Assembly: GCF_002109325.1 (NCBI RefSeq)
Contig: NZ_CP015348.1
Location: 2,171,501-2,235,500 of the forward strand
DNA length: 64,000 nt
Source of the DNA: Sporosarcina ureae
Lineage (GTDB): Bacteria; Bacillota; Bacilli; Bacillales_A; Planococcaceae
Direction: 5' to 3'
A model generated the notes under the pieces. It was not told where the DNA came from, ran no database searches, and saw only the letters and a program-made list of their open reading frames with translations. Positions 42,579 through 50,765 of this stretch are shown here, one piece after another (the stretch's first letter is position 1; each line of letters begins with the position of its first letter). A program made the position numbers and the translations under genes.

Positions 42579-43451
42579 TTACTGAATATACGCGTCCCCA
42601 ACTAGGGCATCCTGTAAAATATGTGAAGGGATTTCAAATGTGACGACTCCCATATAACCTGGTGCTACTTCGTACTGATCGAAAGAAATGACGAGTGTAT
42701 GATCCGCAGTAATATAGAAGTCTTGATTTGCTTCGATTGAACTGAATTCAACGTCCGCTCCTTCAATAGCTAAATACGCAGTGTTCTCATATTCTTCCAT
42801 TTGTCGCTTCATCTCTTGTTTAATATACGTATTGATGATCCCGACATAGGAATCGTCTTTAAAGAGACTTGGTAATGTAAGAAGGATATTATGTCGTTTA
42901 TCAATCGTATCGTATTGCATTTCAGTGGAAGAGGATCCAGCCGTAGTCGTTTCATAACGCGCAATGGATAGGATTTGTTCTGTATCCGTTTTTACTTCAT
43001 AACCTGAATCCATGCCTAAATGTCCGCTACCCGCCTCTTCCAGTCTGGCGATCTCTTCCTCAAATTTCGTAAAGAGCGCTCTGTTTTCTTCGATATACTT
43101 TTCATTTAGGGCAATTTGTAATCCTTCGTTTTCTAAACCATCGATGGCCGGCGTTTCCATGTTTGCTTGATACGTTTCCTTTTCCATTGTTAAGGTTTCT
43201 ATCGTGAAAACTTGCACGATCGAACCAAGAACCGGGATGTTCACTAGCGAATTGGCGAAAGTTGGACTAGCATTAATACCACCAACGAATAAAGCCGCCG
43301 CCGCAGCTACACTGAGTGACCAATTTCTCAGTGGAGAAGGCTTCTTTTTTGAAAGTTTAGCTCTTTGAATTGAATCTTTCACTAAATTATCTAATTCGGG
43401 AGGAATTTCAATATCGTCATATTCTTTCTTCATTTTGTTCATCCGTTTCAT
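42579..43451 (-). CDS. rsiV: Anti-sigma factor RsiV (DUF3298)
   Basis: A 290-residue single-pass membrane protein. The cytoplasmic N-terminus (about 1-45, DIEIPPELDNLVKDSIQRAK) should bind the sigma factor; one helix lies at about 46-64. The outside part (about 90-290) ends in DFYITADHTLVISFDQYEVAPGYMGVVTFEIPS, the hallmark of DUF3298, the lysozyme-binding domain of RsiV. In B. subtilis and Enterococcus, lysozyme binding triggers RsiV cleavage and frees SigV. It overlaps sigV by 4 bases (ATGA), so the two are coupled. Confidence 0.86.
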   Translation of the reverse strand: MKRMNKMKKEYDDIEIPPELDNLVKDSIQRAKLSKKKPSPLRNWSLSVAAAAALFVGGINASPTFANSLVNIPVLGSIVQVFTIETLTMEKETYQANMETPAIDGLENEGLQIALNEKYIEENRALFTKFEEEIARLEEAGSGHLGMDSGYEVKTDTEQILSIARYETTTAGSSSTEMQYDTIDKRHNILLTLPSLFKDDSYVGIINTYIKQEMKRQMEEYENTAYLAIEGADVEFSSIEANQDFYITADHTLVISFDQYEVAPGYMGVVTFEIPSHILQDALVGDAYIQ

Positions 43452-43945
43452 TCCAAATCCCCCTTTTCAATTTCTATCCGCAGTTTTTTTAAAGTTCGGT
43501 AAAGCCTGGTTTTCACGGTATTACTGTTTTCATCTAAAATGGCTGCTACTTCGTCAATCTTCAAGTCTTCAAAGAAGCGTAAAATAATCAACGACTTTTC
43601 GTCTGGAGAAAGAGTCTCTAGCGCATCTAATAAATCTATATCAGTTGGTTCATCTTCAGCTTTTGGTAAATAGCCATCTAGAACTTCGTCATCCATCACC
43701 ATCATCCGTTGATGTTTACGAATGAAATCGATGGATGTATTCACGAGTATTCGATAAAACCATGTCTTTAAGTACTTAATTTCCTCGAGGCGATGAATAT
43801 ATTTTAACGCTTTGAAAATCGAATCTTGCACAATATCCAACGCATTTTCTTTGTTTTTCACATAGCTATAGGCGAGCCGATAATGAGCATTTTGGTTTTC
43901 AATTAAAAATTGCTCCACCTGCTCCATTTTTTTATTTTTTGTCAT
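43448..43945 (-). CDS. sigV: ECF sigma factor SigV
   Basis: A 165-residue extracytoplasmic-function sigma factor. Region 2 is RLAYSYVKNKENALDIVQDSIFKALKYIHRLEEIKYLKTWFYRILVNTSIDFIRKHQ (about 23-80); region 4 is LSPDEKSLIILRFFEDLKIDEVAAILDENSNTVKTRLYRTLKKLR (about 114-158). The open frame runs back to 44020, but an ECF promoter at 44003-44029 starts RNA near 43996, which excludes that ATG. The ATG at 43945 has aaggtgaa upstream and gives the length of B. subtilis SigV; an ATG at 43978 remains possible. The RsiV partner overlaps downstream. Confidence 0.87.
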   Translation of the reverse strand: MTKNKKMEQVEQFLIENQNAHYRLAYSYVKNKENALDIVQDSIFKALKYIHRLEEIKYLKTWFYRILVNTSIDFIRKHQRMMVMDDEVLDGYLPKAEDEPTDIDLLDALETLSPDEKSLIILRFFEDLKIDEVAAILDENSNTVKTRLYRTLKKLRIEIEKGDLE

Positions 43946-44002
43946 GACAAAAGGTTCACCTTCTTCAATTTTAAACATGTCGCGATCACGTCTTACTCTT
44001 TT

Positions 44003-44029
44003 GACGGACAGCTTCTGCAAAAAGTTTGG
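44003..44029 (-). promoter_or_regulatory. Autoregulatory ECF promoter of sigV
   Basis: On the minus strand CCAAAC (44029-44024), 17 bases, CGTC (44006-44003) fits the -35 AAC / -10 CGTC pattern of Bacillus ECF sigma factors. It lies directly before sigV, as expected for autoregulation. Confidence 0.65.
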
Positions 44030-44152
44030 ATTTTATTTTAAAAATAGACAAGAATAAGCTGATCACATGCTGTTGAGAGCAAGAATTATTTTTCTTGTTT
44101 CGTAACTGCTATACTCATGACTATACCAACGGATAAAGGAGCAATGTATTTT

Positions 44153-45405
44153 ATGAAGAAATATATAAATGCGAATATATACGGTGACCCAGATTCCCAT
44201 GAGTTTTTAGTGAAAGATGGTCAGTTTACCGCAATAGGTAATGATCTAGATAACGCAGATGAAGTAATTGATCTGCAAGGACGTTTAGTATTGCCACCTT
44301 ATGTGGACCCTCATTTACATTTGGATTATATCTTTTCGGGACTAGGCGAAGGAAATGCAAATGTATCCGGAACATTATTTGAAGGCATTCAGCGTTGGAG
44401 TGATAATAAGAAATCATTGACTGAAGAAATGGTGCGTGAACGTGCGATAAAAGGAATTCAAAAAGAAGTGAGTAAAGGAGTTCAATTCATTCGTACACAT
44501 GTAGACATTACAGATCCAAATTTAACGGGAATGAAAGCATTAGTTACACTGCGCGAAGAATTGAAAGACCTCGTTACATTACAACTCGTAGCTTTTCCTC
44601 AAGAAGGATTTTTTAGATATGAAGGGGCAGAGCGTTTAATGCAAGAAGCGCTTGAAATGGGTGCGGACGTAGTAGGGGGATTCCTCACTTTGAAATTTCG
44701 TATGAGCATGGCGTGGAGTCATTGCGACGTATTGTCGACATGGCCATCAAGCATAATGTGATGATTGATATTCACTGTGATGAAAACGATGACCCAAATA
44801 GCCGGTTCTTGGAAGTGTTAAACGCGCTCGTTATGGAAAAAGACTACGGTAAGTATACAACGGCTAGTCATACATGTAGCTTCGGTTCAGTCGATAATAG
44901 CTATGCCAATAAAATGTTAGGTCTTTTTAAAGAATCACAAATTAATTTTATTTCTTGTCCAACTGAAAACGCCCATTTACAAGGACGCGGCGATAGCTAT
45001 CCTAAACGTCGTGGCTTAACTCGAGTCAAAGAGCTATTGAATAACGGAAACAATGTGGCGTTTGCGCAAGATTCCATAGCGGATTACTGGTATCCGTTAG
45101 GCAATGGGAATATGATGAATATTTTAGACAATGGGATTCACTTAGCGCATTACACACATATTGACGAGATCAATAAGGCATTGGATTTGATCACGTATTA
45201 CGGTGCAAACATTATGAGAGTAAATGATGCGTATGGTATTGAAGTAGGGAAGCCTGCCAACTTTATCGTGTTGGATGCACAGGATCCGTATGAGGCTATT
45301 CGTGAGCGAGCAGAAGTGCTGATGTCTGTGAGAAATGGTGGCTATCTCTTTAAGCGTGAACCGCGGAAAAATGAAGTAGAAGTAGATTTTTTAAAGCAAT
45401 CGTGA
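44153..45405 (+). pseudogene. codA: Cytosine deaminase-like amidohydrolase, frameshifted
   Basis: Two overlapping frames (44153-44761 and 44713-45405) together make one CodA-type amidohydrolase of about 417 residues. The first part has PHLHLDYIFSG (metal His pair) and SGTLFEGIQRW, hallmarks of cytosine deaminase; the second has IDIHCDENDD, SHTCSFGS and FAQDSIADYWYP with the catalytic and metal residues. At about 44680 one base is missing in GGGGGATTCC: inserting an A restores GG-IPHFEISYEHGVES and joins the frames. Either a real loss of function or a sequencing error. Start ATG 44153, 11 bases after aaaggag. Confidence 0.85.
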
Positions 45406-45423
45406 AATTCTATGACCATTCTT

Positions 45424-45460
45424 AAAAGTCCTCCTCAACATGCGTTGAGGAGGACTTTTA
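45424..45460 (+). terminator. Terminator after the codA-like gene
   Basis: AAAGTCCTCCTCAAC and GTTGAGGAGGACTTTT form a perfect stem with a 4-base loop and a T-run. Confidence 0.94.
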
Positions 45461-45823
45461 TGTGATTTGAAATTTTGATATTGGAGATGTGTGAATAAAC
45501 TATGTTACACAATGGCCCGGATTGAGACGTAGTAATTCTTACACCATAACTCCACCTTAGTTTTATTATTTTATGTACTTTATATTATCCATTAAACCCC
45601 AAACGACAGAATCCTTACTCAAATTAAAAGAGGTACTACATACGAACACTTGATTATATTCAGAATGGTTGGATTAATCTTGCAAGTTAATGCAGATAAT
45701 GCTACATTGATGGTGTCGTTCTCTACCTGACTTGCAAATGTCGAGTAGATTTGTAAGTGTAAAATCTAAGTGGATGAAATACTACTATAGAAAAAGTTTA
45801 TTTTATTAGGGGGACAATGAATA
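45461..45823. other. 363-base gene-free leader region before the YxjG/H-like gene
   Basis: AT-rich, no ORF of note. I looked for an S-box (SAM riboswitch), the usual control of YxjG/H in Bacillus, and for a T-box; neither conserved core is visible. A TTGCAAGT...ACTTGCAA inverted pair (about 45683-45735) could fold into a large stem-loop of unknown meaning. Confidence 0.5.
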
Positions 45824-46930
45824 ATGATACAAATCGGTAAACATGATCATGTTGGAAGTTTTTTAAGAACAGATGCCATTAAAGATGCGAGAAAATCCTA
45901 CATACATGATGAATTGACGGCACAGGAACTGCGGCAAGTTGAAGATGTAGAAATTGAAAAATTAGTAAAGAAACAAATTGATTTAGGAATAAAGGCCATT
46001 ACAGACGGTGAGTTTAGACGTTCTTGGTTTATGCATGACTTTTTCTGGGGCTTAGAAGGCGTTTCATTTGAAGCGGTTGAAAAAGGTTATGATTTTGTCG
46101 GACAAACAACTAGGGCGGAATCCTTTAAAGTAACAGGTGAAATTTCATTTGGAAATCATGAAATGGTAAATGATTTAAAATTTCTAGCTGACTTAGTTGA
46201 AGAGTATGGGGATGGATCGCAATTTGCAAAGTATACGATTCCCGCACCAACCATGTTTTTCCAACGAGTCCTTACAGAAAAGGAAAAAGAAATCTATCCA
46301 ACTATCGAAGATTTAGCAGCTGACATAATTAAAGTATACCAAGATGCGATCCAGGCTTTCTACGATGCCGGTTGTAGATATTTACAGTTTGATGAGTGTA
46401 TCTTATCCGCATTAGATGACCCAAAACTAGCAAACATTATGGAGAATTTCACAGGATTAAAATTAACAGACACAACAGATTTATTCGTTAGGGTGATTAA
46501 GGAGTCATTAAAGAATAAACCAGAAGATATGATTGTGGCGACACATATGTGTAAGGGAAACTATAAGTCTGCTTATTTATATACAAGTGGTTATGAAACT
46601 GTTTCTAAGTATTTCGATGAGCTTGGTTATGATGTGTACTTATTGGAATATGATGATGAACGTTCAGGCGGTTTTGAACCATTAGCGAACATCAAAAATG
46701 AGGGTACACAAGTAGTATTAGGGGTCGTGACTTCGAAAACTCCAGAATTAGAAGATGCAAATGCGATGAAAGAAAAAGTGAAAGCAGCTTCGGAGCATTT
46801 CCCATTGGAACGTTTATTAATATCACCGCAATGTGGATTTGCAAGTACCGAAGAAGGAAACAGTCTATCAGAAGAAGAGCAGTGGGGGAAAATGGAACAT
46901 ATTATTAAGCTGTCGAAAGAAATCTGGTAA
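45824..46930 (+). CDS. MetE-like methionine synthase, short form (YxjG/YxjH)
   Basis: A 368-residue TIM-barrel protein corresponding to the C-terminal catalytic domain of cobalamin-independent methionine synthase. Motifs: DHVGSFLRTDAI at the start, ITDGEFRRSWFMHDFFWGL (near 59-77), YLQFDECIL (near 186), ATHMCKGNY (near 243; zinc His and Cys) and LISPQCGFAST (near 336; zinc Cys). This matches the Bacillus YxjG/YxjH proteins, which transfer a methyl group to homocysteine from an uncertain donor. The ribosome site is attagggggac. Monocistronic, with a terminator at 46955. Confidence 0.88.
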   Translation: MIQIGKHDHVGSFLRTDAIKDARKSYIHDELTAQELRQVEDVEIEKLVKKQIDLGIKAITDGEFRRSWFMHDFFWGLEGVSFEAVEKGYDFVGQTTRAESFKVTGEISFGNHEMVNDLKFLADLVEEYGDGSQFAKYTIPAPTMFFQRVLTEKEKEIYPTIEDLAADIIKVYQDAIQAFYDAGCRYLQFDECILSALDDPKLANIMENFTGLKLTDTTDLFVRVIKESLKNKPEDMIVATHMCKGNYKSAYLYTSGYETVSKYFDELGYDVYLLEYDDERSGGFEPLANIKNEGTQVVLGVVTSKTPELEDANAMKEKVKAASEHFPLERLLISPQCGFASTEEGNSLSEEEQWGKMEHIIKLSKEIW

Positions 46931-46954
46931 TATGTAAGAAATTTCAAATCTACG

Positions 46955-47006
46955 TCAAAACACACACACTTTTTACTTCTATGTGAAAAGGGTGTGTGTT
47001 TATTTT
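46955..47006 (+). terminator. Terminator after the YxjG/H-like gene
   Basis: AAAACACACACACTTTTT pairs with AAAAGGGTGTGTGTTT around a short loop, then TATTTT. Confidence 0.85.
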
Positions 47007-47074
47007 AGATTTTAAATAAAATTTGATCATGCTACCATTGATGATAAAAATTGCATCGATAGGTCGGACAGTGG

Positions 47075-47285
47075 TTTGGACCTGTTGATCTCTGTTGCAG
47101 CTGGACGCGTGTTCTATGGGCGGGTGGTGAACCACACTTCTCGCTACGCTCGCTAGGTGTTTCACCTGTCAAAGCAAAGATGTGCTCCTTCTCGCTACGC
47201 TTCACTCGCAAAAGCCGTTCTTCGTTACGGCTCTTGCTAATCCTCCCGGAGTCGCCGGCTGTAACGAAGATCAACTAAGAAAGTG
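47075..47285 (+). repeat. Dispersed GC-rich repeat, full copy
   Basis: Blocks in order: gtttgga-ctgttgatct, ctggacgcgt-ctatgggcgggtggtgaacca, ctcgctacgctcgctaggtgtttcacctgtc, a aaagcaaagatgtgctcc...gaacg hairpin insert, then tcccggagtcgccgg-gatcaact. It matches 22310-22470 in reverse and 47310-47465 directly. Nearby short ORFs are inside the repeat. Confidence 0.78.
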
Positions 47286-47309
47286 ATCCTAAACAAACAG
47301 CGCCCGATA

Positions 47310-47465
47310 GCTAGATAGTGGTTTGAAACCGTTGATCTGCGCTGCAACCGGACGCTTTCTGGAGGGCGGGCGGTGAACCACACCCCTCGCTTCGCTCGCT
47401 AGGTGTTTCACCTGTCCCGCTGATCCTCCCAGAGTCGCCGGTTTCCGCTCCGATCAACTAAGTTA
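47310..47465 (+). repeat. Dispersed GC-rich repeat, second tandem copy
   Basis: Same blocks as 47075-47285 without the internal hairpin insert: ggacgctttctggagggcgggcggtgaacca, ctcgctaggtgtttcacctgtcccgctgatcctcccagagtcgccgg, gatcaact. It recalls the common Bacillaceae element with gcgggcggtgagcc and cacctgtcccgct (from memory). Confidence 0.78.
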
Positions 47466-47498
47466 CTACGAATAAATCATGTAACGCAATCGCGCCCT

Positions 47499-47735
47499 TT
47501 AACTTAATAAGAACCCTTGAATTGTGACGAACAAAGCAAACATAGAAGTTAACAGAAGTAGCCAACCATAAACTTTTCGACCTTCTCTAAACTCTTGAAT
47601 GCACATTACTAAAAACATTAGACCTAAGGACAACATCATATAACTTTGGAATTGAAAATCATTTGTAATAAGTCCATATGCTGCAAAGGAAATTCCCAAT
47701 GCCGCAAATACAAAATGTAGTATTCTTAACAACAA
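47499..47735 (-). CDS. Small membrane protein (YczI/DUF3953-like)
   Basis: A 78-residue protein with three hydrophobic helices (residues about 5-23, 30-48, 56-76) joined by short loops, including the central LGLMFLVMCIQEFREGRKVYGW that recalls the YczI/DUF3953 family. Function unknown. The start ATG follows caaggagtgattt on the minus strand. It forms a cluster of small genes (47499-48875) in the same direction, bounded by short recurring sequences such as GCGCCCGATTG. Confidence 0.72.
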   Translation of the reverse strand: MLLRILHFVFAALGISFAAYGLITNDFQFQSYMMLSLGLMFLVMCIQEFREGRKVYGWLLLLTSMFALFVTIQGFLLS

Positions 47736-47792
47736 ATCACTCCTTGTAAATCAACAAATGCGCCCGATTGCTAAGTATAGAATTCTATACTT

Positions 47793-48212
47793 TTAAGACT
47801 GTCCCAGTGAATTAGCTCTTGTCTTTATAGCAATTTTATTCAAAAACAGCCAAATGTGAAAATAAAGAACAGAACCCACAACTCCTAAAACTAGATATTC
47901 CATAACTCCTTCGCCCCACCCGTTTCTTACCAAATCTCCTAAGGCATAAATGTTACAAATTATTCCCAAAGATATAAATATAATTAAAGATATAAAGTAA
48001 TTTCGTGTTTTAAAAAACTCTTGTACAAAGAAATCTACGCATAAAGTGATAAAACCGCCAATCAAAAAGACTGGCAATACAAAAAATCCCCATATAACAA
48101 GAAAGTCAGTTAGCTCAAAGTAATTTAATGAATCAAAATAGCTTAATGAAATCAGTTGTACAAATATAAAACTACTAACAAAACTAGTGATTGCGTAGAT
48201 AATTAATATCAT
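47793..48212 (-). CDS. Hypothetical four-helix membrane protein
   Basis: A 139-residue membrane protein with about four hydrophobic segments (residues 2-22, 38-62, 75-94, 104-126) and a short basic tail (KIAIKTRANSLGQS). I recognise no family. The ribosome site aaagaggagaatga lies 6 bases before ATG on the minus strand. Base composition is AT-rich compared with the flanking metabolic genes, as for the other small genes here, which hints at accessory content. Confidence 0.65.
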   Translation of the reverse strand: MILIIYAITSFVSSFIFVQLISLSYFDSLNYFELTDFLVIWGFFVLPVFLIGGFITLCVDFFVQEFFKTRNYFISLIIFISLGIICNIYALGDLVRNGWGEGVMEYLVLGVVGSVLYFHIWLFLNKIAIKTRANSLGQS

Positions 48213-48320
48213 TCTTCATTCTCCTCTTTAACAAAGAAAGGATAATTTTATTTAAGAATCTGGCCCTATTGAGGCACAGTCCTTATTCAACAACTGCGCC
48301 CATTTGTTGAATTAACTTTT

Positions 48321-48875
48321 CTATTCTGTTTCTGAATACCATTTTAAAAATTTTTCTTTTTCCACTACGTTTAAAATACAAGGGGAATTAACCTCTGATT
48401 CTAATTTTTTATGTTCATCTGGAAACTCATTTTGGACTTCAATCCTCATAAAAGGGAGCTTCTCTTGAGATTTCATAGATCGTAGATTAGAAATTTTAGC
48501 TCCAGCAAACACATAATCCAAATTCAATTCCGTAAATGCTTTATATAAGATTTTCTTTTTTGCTAATAAATTATAGCCTTGTCCCCAATATTGATGTCCT
48601 ATCCAAGTACCGATATGACTAGTTTTATTGATATTATCAATGTCCTTTAGTGTTATTACCCCAATTAAATTTTCGGTTTCATCAAGGATGACTCTTGAAT
48701 ATTGCTTTCCCAGTTTTTCTTGTTCCTGAATAAACTCGATAAAACCGATAGTTCCTTCAAGTGAAGTTTGGTCATCAGTAAGTCCCAACGCATCTTTTAC
48801 TTGAGGTGCTGACGAAAGTGATGACATAGATTTTACATAAATTTTATTATGTGGAACTAATGACATTTTGGACAT
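48321..48875 (-). CDS. GNAT-family acetyltransferase (RimJ-like)
   Basis: A 184-residue protein with GNAT features: NLIGVITLKDIDNINKTSHIGTWIGHQYWGQGYNLLAKKKIL (about 87-128), where YWGQGYN is the acetyl-CoA loop with a changed GxGxG pattern (usually GQGYG/A), then LDYVFAGAKISNLRSMKSQEKLPF (about 138-161) as in RimJ/RimL proteins. The frame extends to 49010, but the ATG at 48875 follows a ggggggatatgg ribosome site, so it is used. Substrate unknown. The altered loop makes activity less certain. Confidence 0.75.
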   Translation of the reverse strand: MSKMSLVPHNKIYVKSMSSLSSAPQVKDALGLTDDQTSLEGTIGFIEFIQEQEKLGKQYSRVILDETENLIGVITLKDIDNINKTSHIGTWIGHQYWGQGYNLLAKKKILYKAFTELNLDYVFAGAKISNLRSMKSQEKLPFMRIEVQNEFPDEHKKLESEVNSPCILNVVEKEKFLKWYSETE

Positions 48876-49476
48876 CCATATCCCCCCAAACACTCTAATA
48901 ATCTTTGAATCCCTATCAAACAATATGGCCCGATTGCGGAACATCATCATGGTCCTGGTCCAGCTCCATAGAAAACAAAATAAGCAACTACTTACTAATA
49001 TTATTATCATCGCTATGGGCTTGAAGTTTAAATTCGGGCTTTGTGTATCTGTCTATATTTTACAATACTACGCAATCTTACCTACTATCTCAATATCTTT
49101 TCCAAATTATTTAATCAATCATCATCTACTATCGTTCTAAACATTCTATTTATCCAAGTTGAAGAGGTCTTTCACATAATATCACCACATTCGTTAATTC
49201 GACTAACATAGTCTAATTGATGATCTAGTAGAGATCACTGAAGTTATCTAAATCTTCCGATATGGTGTATGCTAGGGAAGTAATACAAAAAAGTTAATAA
49301 ATTGAAAAAGAAAGCAGTCTTTTTTGGTAGAAACTTGTCTTCATTTTAATGAGGGAAAATGTATTCTAAAAAACCTTATAATAGACTCTTTGTAAACACT
49401 CTAAAAGGTTTATATAAAATGGGCCCGTAACTATGAAATTGATGAATCTTGATATCAAATCATTGGAGGGAACTTT
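48876..49476. other. 600-base AT-rich region without a gene
   Basis: No supported CDS. A plus-strand ORF at 48868-49140 has no ribosome site. TATAATAG (49378-49385) and ggagggaac (49466-49474) are the likely promoter -10 and ribosome site of the gene at 49477. The segment ATGGGCCCGTAACTATG (49419-49435) and TATGGCCCGATTGCGG (48925-48940) are variants of the short GCCCGATTG motif scattered through 45.5-49.4 kb. Confidence 0.5.
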
Positions 49477-50568
49477 ATGAACATTACAGTAGTAGGAGCA
49501 GGGCACGGAGGTACAACCATCGCAGCAGATTTAAAAATGAAAGGTCACTTGGTCACCTTATTGAAAACATCCAAGGGGCTGCATACTGAACATTTCGATC
49601 ATATTGCGCGAAATAAAGGCGAAATCACATTACTAGATCATTCCGTAGAAACTACTGTGCATCTCGATTTAGTCACAACGGATGTACAATTGGCTATCAC
49701 AAATGCGGAAATTATTATTATATATGTGCAAACAAATTACCATGAGGACGTAATCAAACGTATTATTCCATTCATGAATGAAGATCAAATTGTGTTGCTG
49801 GAACCAGGTTACTTATCTACTGCTTATTTCTTAAAACACGAAAAAGAGAAAAGTTTCACGATCGTAGAAGCACAAAGTTCTCCAATTGATTGTCGAATTG
49901 TAGAACCTGGGAAAGTGAAAGTTTTATTCAAGAATGTGCGAAATCCTGTAGCGATATTTACCAATCGCAATGAAAAAGTAATACAGGAGAAATTGAATAC
50001 ACTAGACTATAACTTCGTGTATTTGAATTCGATTATCGAAGCGGCTCTTCATAATCCTAATTTAATTGTTCATACAATCGGTGGGATTATGAGTATTCCT
50101 CGCATTGAACATACAAAAGGTGATTATTGGATGTATAAAGAAGTATTTACACCGCATGTTTGGAACATCGTCAACAGTTTAGATGATGAAAAAATGAATG
50201 TTCTGGAAGCGATTGGGGCAGAAAGATTACCTTATGTGGAAGCGTGTAGGTACCGTAATTCTGAAGATCTAACTATTGATGCGAAAGAAGCGTTTCTGAC
50301 GTACGCAAAGAACAGTTCGCCAGAAGGTCCGTTTGTAGCGGATTCCCGATTTATTACAGAAGACGTACCCGAAGGCTTAGTTTTATTAGAATCTCTCGGA
50401 CAAATGTTGGGTATTAAAACACCTACTTGCAGTAGCTTGATCGATATCGCTTCTGCAGCGTTAAACGTAGACTTCAGAAAGAATGCCAGAACGGTGGAGT
50501 TACTTGGCAAGGGAAATCTGGAGAAAATAATTGGTTTCACGAATCATGACTTTATGATACCAGCGTAA
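49477..50568 (+). CDS. NAD/NADP octopine/opine dehydrogenase family protein
   Basis: A 363-residue two-domain dehydrogenase. The Rossmann dinucleotide motif VVGAGHGGTTIAADLKMKGH is at residues 4-23, an acidic/phosphate-binding turn follows (LLKTSKG), and the C-terminal opine dehydrogenase domain has HNPNLIVHTIGGIMSIPRIEHTKGDYWMY (near 190-218) with the family's catalytic His, and SLGQMLGIKTPTCSSLIDIASAALN near 305-330. Opine dehydrogenases join an amino acid and a keto acid, as in the synthesis of metallophores such as staphylopine. No nicotianamine-synthase-like or export genes are next to it, so the product is open. Confidence 0.85.
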   Translation: MNITVVGAGHGGTTIAADLKMKGHLVTLLKTSKGLHTEHFDHIARNKGEITLLDHSVETTVHLDLVTTDVQLAITNAEIIIIYVQTNYHEDVIKRIIPFMNEDQIVLLEPGYLSTAYFLKHEKEKSFTIVEAQSSPIDCRIVEPGKVKVLFKNVRNPVAIFTNRNEKVIQEKLNTLDYNFVYLNSIIEAALHNPNLIVHTIGGIMSIPRIEHTKGDYWMYKEVFTPHVWNIVNSLDDEKMNVLEAIGAERLPYVEACRYRNSEDLTIDAKEAFLTYAKNSSPEGPFVADSRFITEDVPEGLVLLESLGQMLGIKTPTCSSLIDIASAALNVDFRKNARTVELLGKGNLEKIIGFTNHDFMIPA

Positions 50569-50599
50569 GAAACGACCAAATACACAGATTTATATTTTA

Positions 50600-50650
50600 A
50601 AAGACCCCCTTACAGATAGAAAGCATTCTGCGAGAGGGGTCTTTAATTTG
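50600..50650 (+). terminator. Terminator after the opine dehydrogenase gene
   Basis: AAAGACCCCCTTACAG... pairs with ...GAGAGGGGTCTTT, then AATTT; an imperfect stem with a strong outer part. Confidence 0.8.
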
Positions 50651-50765
50651 ATTTATACTGTTATGCATGAATCTAGAGGGAAATGAATTCAAAAAACTTT
50701 GAAACTATTTCTGTAATTCTACGTCTGTACGGCATACTACTAGATTATGGAGAGGATGAAGTCGA

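Noticed and set aside
42579-43451. DUF4179 (RsiX-like) assignment for the anti-sigma factor
   Set aside because: The C-terminal YITADHTLVISFDQYEVAPGYMG ending fits DUF3298/RsiV better.
47032-47274. Minus-strand ORF of 80 codons
   Set aside because: Lies wholly inside the dispersed GC-rich repeat.
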